From positions 62,001 through 126,000 of the forward strand of contig NZ_LMTJ01000002.1 of NCBI RefSeq assembly GCF_001510715.1: a DNA stretch of 64,000 nt, in the 5' to 3' direction. The stretch comes from Bacillus sp. FJAT-29814. GTDB lineage: Bacteria; Bacillota; Bacilli; Bacillales; Cytobacillaceae. The translations under genes and the position numbers were made by a program. Shown in pieces: positions 18,223 through 26,756 of the stretch. The notes beneath the pieces were generated by a model. The model searched no databases, was not told the origin of the DNA, and worked only from the letters and a program-made list of their open reading frames with translations. The stretch's first letter is position 1. Each line of letters starts with the position of its first letter.

Positions 18223-19692
18223 TCATGTACCACAAAAGGTCCTATACGGCAGGTTGGTTTGGGCAGGCAGAGTACAGTACTCATCCTGTTCCGTAGTGTA
18301 AGCATATGGAGTTGCCAGGACTTTAAGCAATCTCTCCATCACGGTTAAGTCACCTTCCTCGACAGCGGCTGTTAACGCTTCTTCCACTCGGTGGTTGCGT
18401 GGGATCACCGAAGGATTGGAATTCTGCATCAATTGCTGAACGTCATCCTTTGATTGGTTCTGCCGCTCCAACCTTGCCTGCCAGCGCTCAAACCACTTTG
18501 TGAATTCCGGAGTACCAAACATGGCTGTGTCTTCCTGTTTTGACATGGTTAGGGCGCGAAAAGTGTTGGTATAGTCAGCGCGATGGATCTTCATCATGTT
18601 GAGAAGATCTTCAATTAGCGCTCCATCCTCTGCCTCTTCATTAAAAATTCCCAACTTTGTCCGCATCCCCTCGAGCCAATTTGAGCGGTACTGCCCCATA
18701 TAGTCTGAAATTTCATATTGGGCAATTTCGACAGCCTGCTCCTCATTGTCATGCAGCAGCGGCAGCAAGGTTTCCGCAAAACGCGCCAGGTTCCAGCCGC
18801 CAATAGGCGGTTGATTCCCATATGCATACCGGCCTTCCCGGTCAATTGAACTGAACACTGTCGCTGGGTCATACGTATCCATAAACGCGCAAGGTCCATA
18901 ATCAATACTTTCGCCGCTAATTGCCATGTTGTCGGTATTCATCACGCCGTGAATAAACCCAACCAGTTGCCACTTGGCAATCAAGGCAGCCTGCCGCTTG
19001 ATGACTTCGCGAAGCAGGGCAAGGTAGCGGTGGTCATCTTTTTCAATTTCCGGATAATGGCGGTCGATTGTATAGTCAGCCAGTGTCCGAAGGTCATCTA
19101 CATTCCCCTTTCCTGCAGCATACTGGAAGGTGCCCACACGGATATGGCTGGCGGCTACCCTTGTCAAAATCGCGCCGGGTAGTGCCGTTTCTCGGTAAAC
19201 CGGTTCACCGGTTGTCACCACCGCCAAACTGCGCGTGGTCGGAATCCCGAGTGTGTGCATCGCCTCGCTGATGATGTACTCACGCAGCATCGGCCCAAGC
19301 GCGGCCCGGCCGTCGCCGCCGCGGGAAAATGGCGTCCTTCCCGCCCCTTTTAGTTGAATATCTAACCGTTCGCCGGAAGGGGTCATTTGCTCGCCAAGAA
19401 GAATGGCCCGTCCGTCTCCCAGCATTGTAAAATGGCCAAACTGGTGGCCAGCATAGGCTTGCGCCAGCGGCGATGCCCCATCGGGAATAATGTTGCCGGC
19501 AAACACGGCGAGGCTGTCCTCAGTTTGCAATGCTTCTGCGTTCAGCCCCAGTGCCGCGGCTAGTGAGCCATTTAGGATGACTAGGTTCGGATCACTCACT
19601 GGACTTGGTTTCGTGTCGGTAAAAAAAGCCTTCGGCAGCCGGGCATAACTATTATCAAAATTCCAGCCAGGTTCGGTTACGTTTTTTGTCAT
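18223..19692 (-). CDS. selO: SelO/YdiU-family protein adenylyltransferase
   Basis: 489 residues, family-typical. SelO proteins have an inverted kinase-like active site and transfer AMP from ATP to Ser, Thr or Tyr of target proteins, with links to redox stress. Visible motifs: [53 protein letters not shown] and DYGPCAFMD (metal-binding Asn/Asp residues). The C-terminus ends in FCGT, with the conserved Cys that is selenocysteine in animal SelO. Start is ATG 19692, preceded by TGGAGGATAGCA; the longer frame to 19728 lacks a ribosome site. An array of phased direct repeats lies 53-168 bases upstream. Confidence 0.95.
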   Translation of the reverse strand: MTKNVTEPGWNFDNSYARLPKAFFTDTKPSPVSDPNLVILNGSLAAALGLNAEALQTEDSLAVFAGNIIPDGASPLAQAYAGHQFGHFTMLGDGRAILLGEQMTPSGERLDIQLKGAGRTPFSRGGDGRAALGPMLREYIISEAMHTLGIPTTRSLAVVTTGEPVYRETALPGAILTRVAASHIRVGTFQYAAGKGNVDDLRTLADYTIDRHYPEIEKDDHRYLALLREVIKRQAALIAKWQLVGFIHGVMNTDNMAISGESIDYGPCAFMDTYDPATVFSSIDREGRYAYGNQPPIGGWNLARFAETLLPLLHDNEEQAVEIAQYEISDYMGQYRSNWLEGMRTKLGIFNEEAEDGALIEDLLNMMKIHRADYTNTFRALTMSKQEDTAMFGTPEFTKWFERWQARLERQNQSKDDVQQLMQNSNPSVIPRNHRVEEALTAAVEEGDLTVMERLLKVLATPYAYTTEQDEYCTLPAQTNLPYRTFCGT

Positions 19693-19744
19693 TGCTATCC
19701 TCCACTTCGAATGCTTGCGACATATCACCCTGCCGTTTTTGGGC

Positions 19745-19860
19745 TCGCAGATATATTACGGATTATCGCAGATAAATTTATTTTTTCGCAGATATAATTG
19801 GATTATCGCAGATATATTTCATTTTCCGCAGATATATCCTCTTTTATCGCGGATATATTT
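19745..19860. repeat. Six phased TCGCAGATATATT-type direct repeats
   Basis: Copies start at 19745, 19766, 19786, 19806, 19826 and 19847, that is every 20-21 bases, about two turns of B-DNA. The core is [TC]CGCAGATATA (last copy TCGCGGATATATT; second copy TCGCAGATAAATT). The intervening 7-8 bases are not conserved. The array lies between the selO start and the substrate-binding protein gene; the rest of this gap is AT-rich with nothing else recognised. Confidence 0.8.
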
Positions 19861-19984
19861 TGAAAATTGATTTTTCAATGTAAAAATCCCACACATTTAT
19901 TTCATTATATTCTATTTTTATCAAAAGAAGCCCCTTTTAGTGTCCACCCCAGCCGTTTTATTATACAGAAGGCACTACTTTTCA

Positions 19985-20018
19985 GAAAAATAACCCGCCA
20001 CGTTACCGGCAGGTTATT
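19985..20018 (-). terminator. Terminator after the ABC substrate-binding protein
   Basis: Minus strand AATAACCTGCCGG pairs with GGCGGGTTATT, followed by TTTCTG. Confidence 0.75.
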
Positions 20019-20026
20019 GCTATACA

Positions 20027-21025
20027 TTATTCCCCGACTATTTTTGCGCCCTTCAACATCTCGTCGGTTAACGTGATGCCTTCATCGGCTGCAGCTTTCT
20101 TGTTAATGTACAGCTCCAATTTTTCCGGGTAGCCGACTGGAATTTCAGCCGGTTTCTTTCCTTTTAAAATATCCACCGCCATTTTGCCGGTCGTGTAGCC
20201 GAGAGCATGGTAGTCCAGGCCATACGATGCAAATGCCCCGCGTTTGACGGAATCACCTTCACCGGCAAAAGTCGGGATATTCTGGGCATTGGCTACCGTT
20301 AACACGGATTCAAGCGCGGAAACAACGGTATTGTCCTTTGGAATGTAAAAAACATCGGCGCGTCCCACCAATGACTCAGCCGCCTGCTTGACTTCAGAAC
20401 TTGTTGAAATTGTTGTTTCAACTGCCTCCAGCCCCTCCGCTTCCAAAGCCTTCTTGGCATTTTTTACATTCACGACAGAGTTAGGTTCACCGCTGTTATA
20501 AATGATTCCAACCTTCTTTGCTTTTGGGATGAACTTTTTTATAGCGCCAATCGTATTTTTAATCGCATCCGGATGTGTATCGGATGTACCGGTTACATTC
20601 CCGCCAGGCTTCTCTATGCTTTGAACGAGTTGCGCCCCAACTGGATCTGTAATGGCGGTGAACAGGATTGGAATCTCTTTTGTTGATTTTACCACTGACT
20701 GAGCACTTGCTGTGGCAATCGCCAAAATCAAATCATTCTTGTCGGCAACCAATTTTTGTGCAATCGATGCATTATTGTTCATGTCACCCTGGGCGTTTTG
20801 GTAATCAAGCTTTAGGTTTTTTCCCTCTTCATAGCCAGCATCCTTTAAAGCAGCAATAAATCCTTCTCTGGCGGCATCAAGCGATGGATGCTCGACAATC
20901 TGAGTAATGCCTATTTTTACCGTCTTCTCTTGCTTCTCTTCGCCGCCTGTTTCTTTACTTCCACCGCCGCATGCGGACAGCATCAATAGCACTCCGATTA
21001 GAATTAACGCCAAACTCTTTTTCAT
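20027..21025 (-). CDS. ABC transporter substrate-binding lipoprotein (TrpX-like family)
   Basis: 332 residues. Signal peptide and lipobox LSACGGG (lipidated Cys about 19) anchor it outside the membrane. The mature part matches the ABC_sub_bind (TrpX) family: KIGITQIVEHPSLDAAREGFIAALKDAGYEEGKNLKLDYQNAQGD, then PILFTAITDPVGAQLV and GNVTGTSDTHP. Such proteins commonly feed tryptophan or other aromatic ligands to an ABC importer. The normal permease and ATPase genes are missing from both sides, so it either uses a transporter encoded elsewhere or acts as a sensor. Start: ATG with AGGGGG 13 bases before. The upstream gap shows no T-box or riboswitch. Confidence 0.88.
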   Translation of the reverse strand: MKKSLALILIGVLLMLSACGGGSKETGGEEKQEKTVKIGITQIVEHPSLDAAREGFIAALKDAGYEEGKNLKLDYQNAQGDMNNNASIAQKLVADKNDLILAIATASAQSVVKSTKEIPILFTAITDPVGAQLVQSIEKPGGNVTGTSDTHPDAIKNTIGAIKKFIPKAKKVGIIYNSGEPNSVVNVKNAKKALEAEGLEAVETTISTSSEVKQAAESLVGRADVFYIPKDNTVVSALESVLTVANAQNIPTFAGEGDSVKRGAFASYGLDYHALGYTTGKMAVDILKGKKPAEIPVGYPEKLELYINKKAAADEGITLTDEMLKGAKIVGE

Positions 21026-21155
21026 TTCAATTTTGTACCCCCTGGTTTATTTACAAAAATTTTATAATATTCAGATTTTAACACGTTTAAGCATTAAAGG
21101 ACAAGTACTAATTGGAAAAAAATAAAAGGACAGTTAAAAGTTAACTATCCTTTCA

Positions 21156-23510
21156 TCAATGGTCCCTGTGGACGATATAATTCATTAAATGTTTGAGAAA
21201 CGAGGTATTGCGCGGAATCTCCTCCAACACTTCGATAGCTAGGCAATAATGTTCCCACATTGCTTTTCTCGCACCGTCTGGCCCCAACACCGATACGAAT
21301 GTCGAATTGCTGTTTTCCTCATCCTTGCCAATGGCTTTTCCAAGGAGGTTGGCCTGGCCTTCCACATCAAGCAAGTCATCCTTTATTTGAAAGGCAATCC
21401 CGGCGTGGCGGGCGAATTTTTCCAAAGAGGTTTTTTCCGGCTCTGGCGCCTGAGCGAGAATTGCCGGCATGATGAGCGATGCTTCGAAGGCAATCCCGGT
21501 TTTGTAGTAACTGATTAGATCTAGCTGGTCTAAAGACAGTTGTTTTCCTTTCGAATCCAAGTCCATTGCCTGGCCCTTACACATATCCGCCGTTGCCCGG
21601 GCCGTATATTGAATCAATTTTATCACGGCCTTCGGGTCGAATTTTTCAAGAGAAGCCTGCTCCTCCACCGCCTTCTGGGTCAAAAACAGGCCGGTTAATT
21701 CCGCTATTGCTTCATTATATGATACGTGCAGCGTCGGCCGCCCCCTTCTGATGGATGCGTTATCCTGGGAAGGCAGGTCATCGAAAATCAACGATGCTGT
21801 ATGCATATATTCCAAGGAGCGAAGGAGCGGCACTATGGCTGACGGGTCCAATCCATATCCATCTACGGCCATAACCCAGGCCATGATCGGCCGAAGCCGT
21901 TTGCCATCGCCGTCCAGACTGGTGTTGGCGGCAGCAACGATCGTGTCCTCTAACAGGTTGCTTTTCGAAATTTTTAGGTGATTGTTGATTTGTTCTCGGA
22001 CGGTTTCAATTTTATCGAAAAAATCCTTCTGCTCCTGGCGATCGGTTTGTAAAGATGTCACCATATGATCGCGCAGCAGTTTATCGAAAAAATCCACATC
22101 ATCCGCCTGCTCGACCATTTTTTGGACGAGGCGGTTGAAGTCAGCGATCCCGGCCGTCAACATTTCCATCACTTTTTTATATTTCCGTGTTCCCAACCGT
22201 TCCTTGGCGCGTTTTAATCCGTTGATAGCCCGGTCAAGTATCACTTCACAGGTCTTCGTGTCGGAGCGGTACACGTTGTGAATCAAATTGGCGATCACCG
22301 CCCAGTAAAGCTCAAATGGGTTAATCAGGTCCGGACGTTGCTTATGATATGTCATGTAATAGGTATACGGTGTGACTACACTGTCCTCCATGTCCTTGAA
22401 CATATCGGCAAAATCGTCAGCCAATTGGTTGTAAATGCCATAATAAAAGGTTCGATTGTGAAAGCCCTCATCCTCTGCCGTGCCAATAACCGACCGGGCG
22501 ATCAGCCTTGATGAGGCGGATTTTAAAATAATCGGTATGTATAGGTCTTCATTAGTGTAATGTTCTTGGGTGAGCTCTTTTTCACGATCAAGTTCCTGTG
22601 ATTGAAAAAACACATAAGCCTGCTCAAAAAAGTGCTTTCTTGTTTCGGGATGTTGTTGTGCCTTAATGTATTCAAATGCCTCGCGAAGTTCTGCGTGAAT
22701 GAACTCGATGAGGCTGGCGTTGGCTCCCGTCCACTCCCCCAATTCCGGAACGGATTCAGTAATAAGGGTGGTCCGGATTAACTGGGAGTATTTCTTTTTT
22801 TCATTTGCTGTTAGGACATCTGAATCGAGAAGGTCGTCGATATAGGGATAGGTCAGACCATAGGAATAGCCGAGCCTGATTGCCTGGTCGAGCTTTTGGC
22901 TTCGTTCCTCAGGCGAGATGGTATCGTCCATCTCATCGAGCACATGCATGATGACTCCGGCAATGATTTTGATCAGCTTTCGCTGGGCATGGTCCTGCTC
23001 CATTCCCTCTGGAATATTTTCTGATACCCTTTTTAATTTGTTGAACAGCCAGCTAACTGTGGTTTCAATGTTCTCCTCTTGGCCCCAGCGGTACAACCCG
23101 GCTATGCTAAACATGTCCGAGTTTTTTGAGTCAGTGGTGAGTTGATTTTTTAAATTGCTTACGACTCTCTCAATCTCGGTTTTTGTTTCGGGTGAGTTTA
23201 GGTCTTTGCCGAGGTCTCGCATGTAAAGATAGGAAATGCTTCGATCAAGATAATTATCCAGTTTCCCCCTGTAATCCAGCCATTGGATATAAGTGTGATA
23301 CCCTCTGGATTTGCGGTTTACCCCCTTTTTGTTGTAAAAAAAGGATAAGAGGGGATGGCGTATATGATTGTGCTTCCACAATTGGATGTCCTGTGTCAAT
23401 ACAGGTATATAGCTTTTTTGGATGACCTGGTCATTAAGTTCTTTAAAATATTCTGCCGCGTTGGATTCGGCCTGGCGGTAGCAAGCCTCTTTCATTATGT
23501 CCCTATTCAT
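21156..23510 (-). CDS. Long polyprenyl synthetase with an extra N-terminal isoprenoid-synthase-like region
   Basis: About 784 residues; ordinary trans-prenyltransferases have about 300. The C-terminal 270 residues are a complete prenyltransferase: GDGKRLRP, first Asp-rich motif DDLPSQD (about 577-583), RRGRPTLH, and second motif KDDLLD (about 710-715) with GKAIGKD behind it. The first 500 residues match no family I can name, but contain two more Asp-rich segments in a helical context: YPYIDDLLDSD (about 222-231) and YNQLADDFADMFKD (about 360-373), reminiscent of class I isoprenoid synthases. So it may couple chain elongation to a second prenyl-binding or cyclising domain (inference). ATG 23510 chosen; the frame is open to a GTG three codons earlier. 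No other isoprenoid gene adjoins. Confidence 0.85.
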   Translation of the reverse strand: MNRDIMKEACYRQAESNAAEYFKELNDQVIQKSYIPVLTQDIQLWKHNHIRHPLLSFFYNKKGVNRKSRGYHTYIQWLDYRGKLDNYLDRSISYLYMRDLGKDLNSPETKTEIERVVSNLKNQLTTDSKNSDMFSIAGLYRWGQEENIETTVSWLFNKLKRVSENIPEGMEQDHAQRKLIKIIAGVIMHVLDEMDDTISPEERSQKLDQAIRLGYSYGLTYPYIDDLLDSDVLTANEKKKYSQLIRTTLITESVPELGEWTGANASLIEFIHAELREAFEYIKAQQHPETRKHFFEQAYVFFQSQELDREKELTQEHYTNEDLYIPIILKSASSRLIARSVIGTAEDEGFHNRTFYYGIYNQLADDFADMFKDMEDSVVTPYTYYMTYHKQRPDLINPFELYWAVIANLIHNVYRSDTKTCEVILDRAINGLKRAKERLGTRKYKKVMEMLTAGIADFNRLVQKMVEQADDVDFFDKLLRDHMVTSLQTDRQEQKDFFDKIETVREQINNHLKISKSNLLEDTIVAAANTSLDGDGKRLRPIMAWVMAVDGYGLDPSAIVPLLRSLEYMHTASLIFDDLPSQDNASIRRGRPTLHVSYNEAIAELTGLFLTQKAVEEQASLEKFDPKAVIKLIQYTARATADMCKGQAMDLDSKGKQLSLDQLDLISYYKTGIAFEASLIMPAILAQAPEPEKTSLEKFARHAGIAFQIKDDLLDVEGQANLLGKAIGKDEENSNSTFVSVLGPDGARKAMWEHYCLAIEVLEEIPRNTSFLKHLMNYIVHRDH

Positions 23511-23615
23511 TCGGAGCACAACCTCTGCTTAAGGTTTTATAGTTTGAGAGTATCATATATCTTCTTTTAAAAATATATAGTGCTGGAAAAATAACTTATA
23601 CCTGAAATATTCGGC

Positions 23616-23656
23616 CAATATTAATCCCGCTGCCTAAAAAGCAGCGGGATATTATC
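23616..23656 (-). terminator. Hairpin after the VOC-family gene
   Basis: Perfect 10-bp stem ATCCCGCTGC / GCAGCGGGAT with a 7-base loop, flanked by AATATTA-type AT pairs; just past the stop at 23659. Confidence 0.65.
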
Positions 23657-23658
23657 AG

Positions 23659-24036
23659 CTATTTATCTTCCCTTAACAAATACTCATTTCCGTCTTGGTC
23701 CTTGAATGAAAACATCGTGCCAAAAGGCAGTCTTAACATTTCCCCTACTTGGACGCCATTTTGGTTCATTTTTTCATAGGCTGCTTCGATATCATTTGTA
23801 CTGAAAAGAACAGATGGATGGGCAACCTTAGATGGCTGTTGCTGTTCCATTGCCGCCTTTGAATACAGCACTAAAGTGGTAAATTCGGCCTCGCTTGGTC
23901 CGACCTCTATCCATGAAAAATCCGGGCCCATTGGCTGGTCCATTTTTAGTACAAATCCCATTTTATTAAGCCAGAAATCCTTTGCCTCTTCTTGGTCGTT
24001 TACATACACAGTCACTTTGCTAATCTTATTAATCAT
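23659..24036 (-). CDS. VOC-family (glyoxalase-like) protein
   Basis: 125 residues, a single vicinal-oxygen-chelate domain made of two beta-alpha-beta-beta-beta units: ISKVTVYVNDQEEAKDFWLNKMGF at the start and VLFSTNDIEAAYEKMNQNGVQ with MFSFKDQDGNEYLLRED at the end. The terminal Glu in NEYLL is a usual metal ligand, but a His is lacking in the first strand, so catalysis is uncertain. Members include glyoxalases, dioxygenases and drug-binding proteins. Start: AAAAGGAGATTCACAG then ATG. It is monocistronic, between the prenyl synthetase and natK. Confidence 0.85.
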   Translation of the reverse strand: MINKISKVTVYVNDQEEAKDFWLNKMGFVLKMDQPMGPDFSWIEVGPSEAEFTTLVLYSKAAMEQQQPSKVAHPSVLFSTNDIEAAYEKMNQNGVQVGEMLRLPFGTMFSFKDQDGNEYLLREDK

Positions 24037-24167
24037 CTGTGAATCTCCTTTTCATTGGTGAAATACAAAATCAGTTTATCAATCAAAAATTCCAAATGCA
24101 ATTTCCATCACTTTACCCCCATCGATAATTGTCGAATATTGCCGAGGAAATAATAAAAACTCCTTGT

Positions 24168-25127
24168 TCACTTTTGGATGGCCGGTATTTTTATTTTCAC
24201 TGTGAATTCTTGGTCTTTGTAGATAAAGTCTAAAAATCCTTGACAGGCTTTCACCGTGTCATGAATCATTTTAGTTCCCAGTCCTTGATGTTCCCCGCCT
24301 TTAGTGGTTTTTCCGTAGCTGTGGAACAACTCATCCAGGATGGCGGTTGGGATGGGAAGGCTGTTATTTTTACAGATTAACAGATACAAGCCGCTTCTTT
24401 TATAAAATTGCAGGGTAATCACGGCCTGCTCTTTCCGCTCCTTTTGCCACTCCTCACAAGCTTCAATACTGTTCGACAAAAGGTTCCCAAATAAGCCAAC
24501 CATCTGCTGATCGGATACAGGCAATGACGACAGCGGCAGATCAAAATCGTAAACCATCTCAATCCCAGCTGCCTTAGCTCGCTTATACATTTGATGGAGA
24601 ACGCCCGCCACACTTCCCCGCTCTCCCTTGATGGACAGGTTGGTTTCTTCGTAGTCATCGACCAAATCGTCCAAATAGGCTTTTGCCTCTGCCGCGTCTC
24701 CTTTTTCAAGCATGAAATGAACAGCGCTCACATGCTTCAAGAAATCATGCCGCTCACTGCGGACAACACGGAAGGTTTCATTTAACTGGGTTGCCTGCTC
24801 CTCCATTTGTTTTACCGATAACTGCAAAGAAGCCAACTTTCCGGCGACCATCACCCTAATAACTTCAATCACGATAAAAACGATAAACGGTACGAGATTT
24901 ACCCATAAGGGCTTCATCGGTATGTATAGTAAAAGCAATAATAACTGCAACCCCCACAACAGACTATTCCACCTAAACCCTAACACGGGTAAATGGAGAA
25001 TGATTATTCGATAAGAATAGAAAAGGAATGCCAGACCTCCCACATAGAAAGGTATTTTCCACGGCAGGGCCTGGATATGGATGCTCCCCAGCACCACTAC
25101 CATGAACCAATATAAAATCGACTTCAA
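24168..25127 (-). CDS. natK: NatK-like sensor histidine kinase
   Basis: 319 residues. Three or four N-terminal membrane helices (1-95), a coiled linker, then a SpoOB-type dimerisation helix with the phospho-acceptor His at about 127 (SERHDFLKHVSAVHFMLEKG) and a GHKL ATPase (NLLSNSIEAC; HQGLGTKMIHD). The arrangement with a LytTR regulator and a divergent natA-natB-like transporter is that of B. subtilis natK-natR-natAB. It would phosphorylate the adjacent NatR. The start is TTG at 25127, with AAAGGCGGGAAG upstream, 13 bases after the natR stop; both are one operon. Confidence 0.87.
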   Translation of the reverse strand: MKSILYWFMVVVLGSIHIQALPWKIPFYVGGLAFLFYSYRIIILHLPVLGFRWNSLLWGLQLLLLLLYIPMKPLWVNLVPFIVFIVIEVIRVMVAGKLASLQLSVKQMEEQATQLNETFRVVRSERHDFLKHVSAVHFMLEKGDAAEAKAYLDDLVDDYEETNLSIKGERGSVAGVLHQMYKRAKAAGIEMVYDFDLPLSSLPVSDQQMVGLFGNLLSNSIEACEEWQKERKEQAVITLQFYKRSGLYLLICKNNSLPIPTAILDELFHSYGKTTKGGEHQGLGTKMIHDTVKACQGFLDFIYKDQEFTVKIKIPAIQK

Positions 25128-25140
25128 GATCTTCCCGCCT

Positions 25141-25839
25141 TTAAAAATAATTTTCTTGTAAAAAGTCCACTTTTTCCTTTGTAATCATCGCTTGTTCTTC
25201 AATCCCCTCAAAAGTAACAATATAGGAATTTTTTGCGTACAGGGAAAAGTTCTTTACATAATGAATGTTAATAATAAACGAACGATGCGAACGGATAAAA
25301 TCACGTTCTCGCAGCTCTCCTTCTAATTCATTAAGAGTTTGATACGTTTTAATCGAACCCGACTTGGTATAAATCGTGGATGAACGACCGGATCTTTCGA
25401 TAAAAATAATATCCTTCTTCTGAATAATATGGATATCGTTTTTCTGTTTTAAATATAGCCGCCCGGCAATCTCGGCCGACTTTGATTTTTCCTTCAGCCG
25501 CTCAATTGAATGAATCAACCGGTCTTTTGTATAAGGCTTCATGATGTAATCATGAACATTCAACTCAAAGGCATGAACGGCATAACCGCTGTTTCCGGTC
25601 ACAAAAATCACAGATATATTGAGAGCATGTGAATGGATAATATCCGCCAGCTCGTAGCCCGATAAATTCGGCATCTCAATATCGGCTATCAGCAAATCAA
25701 CACTTTCTTTCTTAATCTGCTCATACGCCTCTTCCGCCGAAGTGGTGGAAAAGACAATCTCTAAATCTGGTATTGCCGCAATAATTCCCGTTAATTTATC
25801 CAGATCAATAACCCGGTCATCAACCAGACCTACCTTCAT
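25141..25839 (-). CDS. natR: NatR-like LytTR-type response regulator
   Basis: 232 residues, as for B. subtilis NatR. Receiver domain (1-120) with D7-D8, phospho-acceptor D53 (LIADIEMPN), Thr in FVTGN and Lys in IMKPY. The LytTR DNA-binding domain (about 133-232) has IIFIERSGRSSTIYTKSG and FIRSHRSFIINIHYV. LytTR proteins bind pairs of direct repeats about two turns apart, exactly what lies at 25903-25935 before its start. ATG 25839 follows GGAGCGGGTACTT; the longer frame to 25923 runs into that operator and is not used. Confidence 0.9.
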   Translation of the reverse strand: MKVGLVDDRVIDLDKLTGIIAAIPDLEIVFSTTSAEEAYEQIKKESVDLLIADIEMPNLSGYELADIIHSHALNISVIFVTGNSGYAVHAFELNVHDYIMKPYTKDRLIHSIERLKEKSKSAEIAGRLYLKQKNDIHIIQKKDIIFIERSGRSSTIYTKSGSIKTYQTLNELEGELRERDFIRSHRSFIINIHYVKNFSLYAKNSYIVTFEGIEEQAMITKEKVDFLQENYF

Positions 25840-25902
25840 AAGTACCCGCTCCAAATCGTAATCTTGCTTTATTTTACCATCTTTATTGAAAGATATGGCA
25901 TT

Positions 25903-25935
25903 TTCGCGACATAAAACGAACAATTCGCGACATAA
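25903..25935. promoter_or_regulatory. Candidate NatR operator (12-bp direct repeat)
   Basis: TTCGCGACATAA occurs twice, identically, at 25903-25914 and 25924-25935, a 21-base period. This is the LytTR-type layout. A TATGAT (25962-25967) suitable as natA -10 lies 26 bases downstream and has no good -35, which suits an activator bound at the repeats. Confidence 0.75.
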
Positions 25936-26003
25936 CTGCAGATTTCAACAAAGTTTCTTTGTATGATAAACACAGATAAACGAACAGAAGAGGTGGAAAA
26001 AAC

Positions 26004-26756
26004 ATGATTGAAATTCAGGGAGTCACGAAACAATTTAAAGATAAAAACAAATATGTAACGGCATTAAAGCATGTATCTTTTTCGGTTAAGGAGGGGCAAG
26101 TGGTCGGATTGCTAGGTGAAAATGGCGCCGGGAAAACAACCTTGCTCCGGACAATCGCAACATTGCTTACACCTACAGATGGTGAGGTCTCAGTCGCCGG
26201 TTATGATACGATTAAAAACCCAAATGAAGTCAAGAAGCGAATCGGGGTCCTATTCGGTGGCGAAACAGGATTATACGACCGCCTAACAGCCCGTGAAAAC
26301 CTCGAATATTTTTCCGGACTATACGGCTTAAGCAAGCATGAGACCAAGGTACGGATTGACGACTTATCAAAAATGTTTGGAATGAGAGATTACTTGAACC
26401 GCAAAGTCTCTGGGTTCTCAAAAGGGATGCGCCAAAAAGTAGCCATTGCCAGGACGTTGATTCATAATCCGGACATAATTTTGTTTGATGAACCGACTAC
26501 AGGGCTTGATATTACCTCCTCCAATGTGTTTCGCCAGCTTGTTCATCAGCTGAAGCGCGAGGGAAAGACAATCATTTTTTCCAGCCATATCATGGAGGAA
26601 GTGTCGATGCTATGTGATTCTGTTGCGTTGATGCACAAGGGAGAGCTTGTCTATCAAGGGGATCTTGAGACCTTGTATAAATCAGAAGGAAGCCGCGATT
26701 TGAACTATATTTTCATGAGTAAACTTGTAAGGGGGAACGAACACTATGCTTCTTAA
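26004..26756 (+). CDS. natA: NatA-like ABC transporter ATP-binding protein
   Basis: 250 residues. Walker A GENGAGKT (38-45), Q-loop GGETGLYDRLTARENL, signature VSGFSKGMRQKVAIAR and Walker B IILFDEPTTGLD are intact. It provides ATP hydrolysis for the NatB membrane subunit. In B. subtilis NatAB drives Na+ efflux; drug or ionophore export is a possible alternative for this class. Start: AGAGGTGGAAAAAAC then ATG. It overlaps natB by 11 bases and is divergent from natR. Confidence 0.93.
   Translation: MIEIQGVTKQFKDKNKYVTALKHVSFSVKEGQVVGLLGENGAGKTTLLRTIATLLTPTDGEVSVAGYDTIKNPNEVKKRIGVLFGGETGLYDRLTARENLEYFSGLYGLSKHETKVRIDDLSKMFGMRDYLNRKVSGFSKGMRQKVAIARTLIHNPDIILFDEPTTGLDITSSNVFRQLVHQLKREGKTIIFSSHIMEEVSMLCDSVALMHKGELVYQGDLETLYKSEGSRDLNYIFMSKLVRGNEHYAS

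Noticed and set aside
19745..19860. Repeat array considered as a CRISPR array
   Set aside because: Repeats are about 13 bases with 7-8 base gaps; CRISPR repeats and spacers are each 25-40 bases, and no cas genes are present.
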